Shown: piece after piece, positions 59,978 to 64,000 of the stretch
Layout of the letters: the number at the start of each line of letters is the position of its first letter
Numbering within the stretch: the first letter of the stretch is position 1
Source: Granulicella tundricola MP5ACTX9
Lineage (GTDB): Bacteria; Acidobacteriota; Terriglobia; Terriglobales; Acidobacteriaceae
DNA length: 64,000 nucleotides
Direction: 5' to 3'
Assembly: GCF_000178975.2 (NCBI RefSeq)
Contig: NC_015064.1
Span: forward strand, 3,100,001 to 3,164,000
Notes under the pieces: generated by a model
What the model was told of the DNA's origin: nothing
Seen by the model: only the letters and a program-made list of their open reading frames with translations
Database searches by the model: none
Program-made: the position numbers and the translations under genes

Positions 59978-61057
59978 TTAGTTTGGCGTCTTCCTTGAAA
60001 CCCGCAAAGCCATCCCGGCGATGCGCTCCAGTGCGCCTGGATGTGCCAGTGTTCTGGCGTTCGCGCCCATCTCCACGAGGCCCGGCGCATCGTTCAACAT
60101 CCGCGTGAGCTCTTCCAGCAGACCCTCCGGCGTCAGGCCTGCCTGGATCATCATCGTGGCTGCGCCAGCCTGCACCAACACTTCAGCGTTCTTTCTCTGG
60201 TGGTCGTCGGCGGCCTGGGGGAACGGCACCAGGAGTGATGGCCGTCCGCTCGCCGCGAGCTCCGCTACGGTGCTTCCGCTGCGTGCGAGGACCAGGGTAC
60301 AGGCGGCGTACTGGTGGGGCATGTCGTCGATGAACGCCCTGACCTCCCAGCGGGAGGGGTCGGCTCCGCTGGCTGCGAAGGCGGCGGTGGTTGCCTCGAT
60401 GTGCCGTGCTCCGGCTTGATGGAGGATCGTCAGGCCGGGGACCGCCTCCAGCAGTCGCGAGAGGATCAGCGGCATGGTGTCGTTGAAGATCTTTGCGCCC
60501 TGGCTCCCTGCGGTGATGAGGAGCCTGGGAGTTTGAGCCTCGGTGAGGGGAGCGACGTCGAAGATCGTCGCGCGGACCGGCACGCCCGTCACTGTGGCGT
60601 TCCTGAAGTACTTCGTCGTCTGCGCGTAGCTCACTGCGGCCGCGCTTACGAACTTTCCGACCAGCTTGTTCGTCAGGCCCGGGACGGCGTTGGGCTCGTA
60701 GGCGACGGTCGGCACGCGCAGCAGGAGTGCCGCCATCATCGCAGGGCCTGACGCGTATCCGCCTACGCCTACGACCACGTCCGGCTTGAACTCCCGCAGC
60801 ATCGCCACGCATTTTGCGATGCCCAGTGGCAGATCGCCGAGGGTGCGCAGGCGTGTCGCGAGGCTGACGCCCTTCAACTGTCCTACATGGATGAGTTCCA
60901 GAGAGAAGCCGGCCTCAGGGACCAGCTTGGTTTCAAGCCCGCGTGCAGTGCCCACGAACCGCACCTCGGCCCCGGCGGTGTCTCGTAGCTCACGCGCAAT
61001 CGCCAACCCGGGGATGACGTGCCCACCGGTTCCCCCACCCGCAATCAAAACCTTCAC
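59978..61057 (-). CDS. murG: UDP-GlcNAc:lipid I N-acetylglucosaminyltransferase
   Basis: The 359-residue protein begins with the MurG loop MKVLIAGGGTGGHVIPGLAIA. Others are PDVVVGVGGYASGPAMMAALLL, YEPNAVPGLTNKLVGKFV, LLITAGSQGAKIFND and the UDP-GlcNAc-binding ALVLARSGSTVAELAASGRPSLLVPFPQAADDHQRKNAEVL. It transfers GlcNAc to lipid I at the inner membrane face. It starts 3 bases after ftsW ends, and ftsW 9 bases after murD ends, so murD-ftsW-murG form one operon. Confidence 0.96.
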   Translation of the reverse strand: MKVLIAGGGTGGHVIPGLAIARELRDTAGAEVRFVGTARGLETKLVPEAGFSLELIHVGQLKGVSLATRLRTLGDLPLGIAKCVAMLREFKPDVVVGVGGYASGPAMMAALLLRVPTVAYEPNAVPGLTNKLVGKFVSAAAVSYAQTTKYFRNATVTGVPVRATIFDVAPLTEAQTPRLLITAGSQGAKIFNDTMPLILSRLLEAVPGLTILHQAGARHIEATTAAFAASGADPSRWEVRAFIDDMPHQYAACTLVLARSGSTVAELAASGRPSLLVPFPQAADDHQRKNAEVLVQAGAATMMIQAGLTPEGLLEELTRMLNDAPGLVEMGANARTLAHPGALERIAGMALRVSRKTPN

Positions 61058-61060
61058 CGG

Positions 61061-62152
61061 CTAATCGATCTCCCGTGTGATGTTCAGCAGCACGCCCATG
61101 CCTGCCAGCGTGAAGAAGAGGGACGTTCCGCCGAAGGAGACGAACGGCAGGGTGATTCCTTTGGTCGGAACGAGCGCGAGCGCGACGCTCATGTTGAAGA
61201 ACGCCTGGATCAGGATCGCGGTGGTGAGGCCGAAGGCGAGGAAGCGCGCAAAGGGATCGGTGGAAAGATACGCCGCGCGCAGGCCGCGATAGCCGAAGGT
61301 GACGAACAGCGCGACCAGCGCCAATGCGCCGAGCAGCCCAAGCTCCTCCGAGATGTTGGCGAAGATGAAGTCGGTCCAGGCCTCCGGCAGGTAGTAGAGC
61401 TTCTGCCGGCCTTCCATCAAGCCCAGTCCGCGCACACCGCCCGTGCCCACGGCAATCAGCGACTGCATGATGTGAAAGCCCTTGCCCAGCGGATCGGCCT
61501 CCGGGTTGGTGAAGGCAATCAGACGATCCCGCCGCCACTTCACCATCCAAAGCATATAAAACATCACCGGCGAAGCCGCAGCAGCTGCCAGCCCAATCCA
61601 CTTCATCTGCAACCCCGCCAGATAAAGCATCGCTACCGTCACACCTGCACAAACCAGCGCCGTCCCCAGGTCCGGCTCCTTCAGGATCAGCCCAACGAAC
61701 ACCAGCGGAGGCAGCGCCGCCCGCATCACGGTGCCCTTCCAGTCGTCCATCTTGTGGATGCGGGTCTGCAAAAAGTACGCGAGAAACAGCACGCTCATCG
61801 GCTTCGCAAGCTCCGACGGCTGAAAGGTGAAGACGCCAAATTTGACCCAGCGATGCGTGTTGTTCAACGCATGCATCGCGAAGACGCTGACCAGAAGCAG
61901 CGTGGTGACGGCCATTGCGGGGAAGACGACCCTGGGGCTGTTATAGCGGCGATAGTCCACCTGCATCAGCACCGCCAGCGCCACCAGCCCGGCCACCGCA
62001 AAGCCAAACTCCTTCACGACGAAGTAATACGGAGAGCCATACTGCGACTTCGCCACCACCGCGCTCGCAGAGAAGACCATCACCAACCCAAACAGAGTCA
62101 GCAGCAGCACCACCCCGAACAGCCACTTATCGACCCCTACGCGCTTCGCCAT
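61061..62152 (-). CDS. ftsW: Cell division protein FtsW (lipid II flippase/polymerase, SEDS family)
   Basis: The 363-residue protein has about ten helices with the SEDS signatures: DKWLFGVVLLLTLFGLVMVFSASA at the start, VNNTHRWVKFGVFTFQPSELAKP, the LGKGFHIMQSLIAVGTGGVRGLGLMEGRQKLYYLPEAWTDFIFA segment with the catalytic-type Asp, and PTKGITLPFVSFGGTSLFFTLAGMGVLLN at the end. FtsW polymerises lipid II into septal glycan with a partner class B PBP. The operon position with murG and murD fits. Confidence 0.95.
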   Translation of the reverse strand: MAKRVGVDKWLFGVVLLLTLFGLVMVFSASAVVAKSQYGSPYYFVVKEFGFAVAGLVALAVLMQVDYRRYNSPRVVFPAMAVTTLLLVSVFAMHALNNTHRWVKFGVFTFQPSELAKPMSVLFLAYFLQTRIHKMDDWKGTVMRAALPPLVFVGLILKEPDLGTALVCAGVTVAMLYLAGLQMKWIGLAAAAASPVMFYMLWMVKWRRDRLIAFTNPEADPLGKGFHIMQSLIAVGTGGVRGLGLMEGRQKLYYLPEAWTDFIFANISEELGLLGALALVALFVTFGYRGLRAAYLSTDPFARFLAFGLTTAILIQAFFNMSVALALVPTKGITLPFVSFGGTSLFFTLAGMGVLLNITREID

Positions 62153-62161
62153 CCAAAACCT

Positions 62162-63517
62162 CTAATCCAGACCCAACACAACGTCCCGAAAGACCCGCCC
62201 GCGCTCCTCGTAGTTCGTAAACTGATCAAAACTCGAGCAAGCCGGAGCCAATAAAACAATCTCGTCAGAAACAGCAGCCTCAGCCGCAAGCTTCACAGCC
62301 TTGTCCAAAGTCCCCGCCTGCACTATCTTCACTACTCCATCCAGTTGCCGCTCAATCTTTTCGGCCGCTGAACCAATCGTATAAACAACCCGGACGCGTT
62401 CCTTCAGGAGGGCTGACAGGGTCGCGTAGTCGGAATCCTTGTCCTTGCCCCCCAGGATCAGGTGAATGCCACCCGCAAACGACTCCACCGCCTTCACGGT
62501 TGCATCCACGTTGGTGGCCTTGGAGTCGTTGTAGAACTCCACGCCGTTCCGCACCCGGACGAGCTCCAGCCGATGCTCGACCGCGCGGAATCCCTTCACC
62601 GCCGCACGGATCGTCTCCGCATCGATCCCCGCCAGCCGCGCCGCGCAGACTGCCGCCAGCACGTTCTCCACGTTATGCGCGCCCTTCAACGCAATCTCGC
62701 TCACCGGCAACACGGGCTCCGGCTTGCCGCCCTCTTTGCCAAGGAAGAACACGCTCTCCCCATGCACGAAGGCTCCCTGCTTGACCTGCCGCCGTCCGCT
62801 GAACCAGTAGATCTGGGCGCGAGTCTTCGCGGCCATCTTCTGTGCGTTCACATCCTCCGCATTCAATATCAGGAAGTCCTCGGACTCCTGGCAGGCCGTG
62901 ATGCGAGCCTTCGCCTCCCAGTACCGCTCAAACGTCTTATGCCGATCCAGGTGATCCGGCGTCACGTTCAGCACCATCGCGATGCGCGGCTTGAAGGTGG
63001 TCGCGGTCTCCAATTGAAAGCTAGAGACCTCCAGCACGCTCCAGGTCTCCGGCCGGCTCTCTGCGATGAGATCGATCACCGGCAGCCCGATGTTGCCGCC
63101 GACGAGGGTCGGCAACGCTGCATCCGCAAAGATCTTGCCGGTCAGTGTGGTCGTTGTCGTCTTGCCATTGGACCCCGTGATCGCGATGACGGAGCCGTCC
63201 AGAAAGCGGCTCGCCAGCTCCAGCTCTCCGATGACCGCCGTGCCAAACGCCGCCGCCTGCGCGATCTCCGGCGTCTCCAGCGGCACGCCCGGGCTGACGA
63301 CGATCAGATCCTGCCGCCGGAAGGTCAGCAGCCCATGGCCGCCGGATTCGACCATGATTCCGGCCTCCATCAGCGCGGGAATCTCCTTGGCCAGCGCCGT
63401 TGCGGAGCGCGTATCGCTCACCGTCACCCGGGCCCCGCGATCCCGCAGAAACATCGCCGCCGACAACCCGCTCCGGCCCAACCCAACCACCAACACCCGT
63501 TTGTTCTTCAGTTCCAT
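62162..63517 (-). CDS. murD: UDP-N-acetylmuramoylalanine--D-glutamate ligase
   Basis: ATG 63517 (MELKNKRVLVVGLGRSGLS) is preferred; an in-frame GTG lies at 63529. The 451-residue product has the Rossmann start, the ATP loop AITGSNGKTTTTTLTG, the central VLNVTPDHLDRHKTFERYW, NVENVLAAVCAARLAGID and the ligase domain (YNDSKATNVDATVKAVESF, LAPACSSFDQFTNYEERG). It adds D-Glu to UDP-MurNAc-Ala in the cytoplasm. It is the first gene of the murD-ftsW-murG operon. No other mur genes lie upstream; the neighbour is divergent. Confidence 0.95.
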   Translation of the reverse strand: MELKNKRVLVVGLGRSGLSAAMFLRDRGARVTVSDTRSATALAKEIPALMEAGIMVESGGHGLLTFRRQDLIVVSPGVPLETPEIAQAAAFGTAVIGELELASRFLDGSVIAITGSNGKTTTTTLTGKIFADAALPTLVGGNIGLPVIDLIAESRPETWSVLEVSSFQLETATTFKPRIAMVLNVTPDHLDRHKTFERYWEAKARITACQESEDFLILNAEDVNAQKMAAKTRAQIYWFSGRRQVKQGAFVHGESVFFLGKEGGKPEPVLPVSEIALKGAHNVENVLAAVCAARLAGIDAETIRAAVKGFRAVEHRLELVRVRNGVEFYNDSKATNVDATVKAVESFAGGIHLILGGKDKDSDYATLSALLKERVRVVYTIGSAAEKIERQLDGVVKIVQAGTLDKAVKLAAEAAVSDEIVLLAPACSSFDQFTNYEERGRVFRDVVLGLD

Positions 63518-63610
63518 TCTGAAATCCACTCCATGGGTCCAGCTTAGTGCATGAATGCGTGCACTGACTTTGATATCTTAGACAGACTGCAGGTGAGGAG
63601 GAAACCGGCC

Positions 63611-63820
63611 ATGACGCATGCGATCGAAGTAGAAATCGATTCCCTCGGCAAGGTTCATCCCGTCGATCCACTCTCCACTCTTCCGGAAGGCCGCGCCATT
63701 CTCACCTGGCAGACAGCCCCAGAACACGAGACCATGCTGCTTTCTGAGACTGCCTTAGCCGAAAACTGGCTGGGACCGGAAGAGGACGCCGCATGGGCTC
63801 ACTTACAGCCGGCGAAGTAG
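63611..63820 (+). CDS. Antitoxin-like small protein (partner of PemK/MazF-type toxin)
   Basis: 69 residues from ATG 63611 (MTHAIEVEIDSLGKVHPVDP), with GGAGGAA 8 bases upstream. The short beta-strand start (IEVEIDSLGKVHPV), then TLPEGRAILTW and the end LLSETALAENWLGPEEDAAWAHLQ, resemble small antitoxins that precede PemK/MazF toxins. An overlapping toxin start follows, which supports this. The antitoxin itself appears whole; whether it is expressed is unknown. Confidence 0.6.
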   Translation: MTHAIEVEIDSLGKVHPVDPLSTLPEGRAILTWQTAPEHETMLLSETALAENWLGPEEDAAWAHLQPAK

Positions 63821-63858
63821 TTCTCCTTCCCTTCCCATTCTCGGACCTGAATCTATAA
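63793..63858 (+). pseudogene. Truncated PemK/MazF-like toxin remnant
   Basis: A frame from ATG 63793 reads MGSLTAGEVVLLPFPFSDLN and stops after one more residue (TAA at 63856). The stretch GEVVLLPFPFSDL is the N-terminal signature of PemK/MazF-family RNase toxins, which are normally about 110 residues. It overlaps the antitoxin 3' end by 28 bases, the normal toxin-antitoxin arrangement. No continuation is seen in other frames, so the rest is deleted. Confidence 0.65.
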
Positions 63859-63909
63859 TCGCCGGGGCTCTCGTGCCAACCCTCGTGCCCTTCTGATACA
63901 AGTTATCCG

Positions 63910-64000
63910 TGCATCTGTCGCCCTCCACAGCGCCCCGAACCGTCAGGCCCGGCGAAGAACTGCCGCTCTTCGATCGGCGCTACGCCGTTCCCTTCTTCAT
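63910..64000 (+). CDS. Possible N-terminal part of an unidentified protein (cut by window edge)
   Basis: A frame opens at GTG 63910 and reads 30 codons to the edge, ending FDRRYAVPFF. The end has the look of the start of an MFS sugar permease (RRYxVPFF before helix 1), but no motif can confirm it. No strong ribosome-binding site is visible. Other starts outside the window are possible. Confidence 0.3.

Noticed and set aside
1..64000. tRNA or rRNA genes
   Set aside because: No cloverleaf-like or rRNA-like stretch was recognised by reading; a covariance-model scan would be needed to exclude a hidden tRNA.

Overview
The window reads as a chromosomal segment of a GC-rich soil Acidobacterium of the Terriglobus/Granulicella/Edaphobacter kind. 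This is an inference from protein types typical of that group: a VWFA-related family protein, a TIGR03118-type protein, a carboxypeptidase-regulatory-like protein, a DUF5117-type metalloprotease and a split division and cell-wall (dcw) cluster. No rRNA or tRNA gene was recognised. Gene density is high and genes lie on both strands.

Layout. 1-3.3 kb: a cut-off hypothetical gene, then a small sulfur-oxyanion locus (TauE/SafE exporter, DUF1634 protein, TsdA-like diheme cytochrome, and a divergent exported DsrE-like protein). 3.4-11.7 kb: a TIGR03118-type surface protein, a flavin disulfide oxidoreductase, frataxin, a WaaE-type glycosyltransferase, a large exported zinc protease and small proteins. 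11.7-19.8 kb: a TetR/EmrB-type efflux pair, a Tet-type MFS with sialate esterase, a collagen-like lipoprotein with an SGNH hydrolase domain, and a VWA protein. 20-28 kb: two hypotheticals, then holA, lptE, ftsH, tilS and a Tat-exported glycosidase.

28.4-30.9 kb holds an AT-rich mobile element that can be delimited to the base: an IS1595-type transposase with 27-bp terminal inverted repeats, an exact 8-bp target duplication (AACATAAA) and a four-gene cargo containing an XRE-type regulator, a membrane coiled-coil protein and a 16-bp palindromic operator candidate. This is the most unusual system in the window.

31-43.6 kb: phosphoglucomutase, a diguanylate cyclase, an MFS protein with a C-terminal monooxygenase-like tail, GTP-dependent PEP carboxykinase followed by a 67-bp tandem repeat, an exported double-SGNH esterase, a NIPSNAP protein, an APC permease and a penicillin-binding transpeptidase. 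43.8-63.5 kb: dcw genes on the minus strand in the order murD-ftsW-murG, murC, ftsQ-ftsA, ftsZ. They are broken by two blocks of unrelated genes: a plus-strand block (TonB-like, BI-1, OprB porin, exported formamidase-like, YXWGXW protein) between murG and murC, and a mixed block (ECF sigma/anti-sigma/secretin-like cassette, acyltransferase, carboxypeptidase-regulatory-like protein) between ftsA and ftsZ. The right edge has an antitoxin-like gene with a truncated PemK/MazF-like toxin remnant.

Several families of palindromic intergenic repeats recur: one two-hairpin element at about 26.5 and 48.8 kb, another at about 41.9 and 43.7 kb. Several annotated starts were moved downstream of the longest reading frame on the basis of ribosome-binding sites, signal peptides or overlapping terminators.
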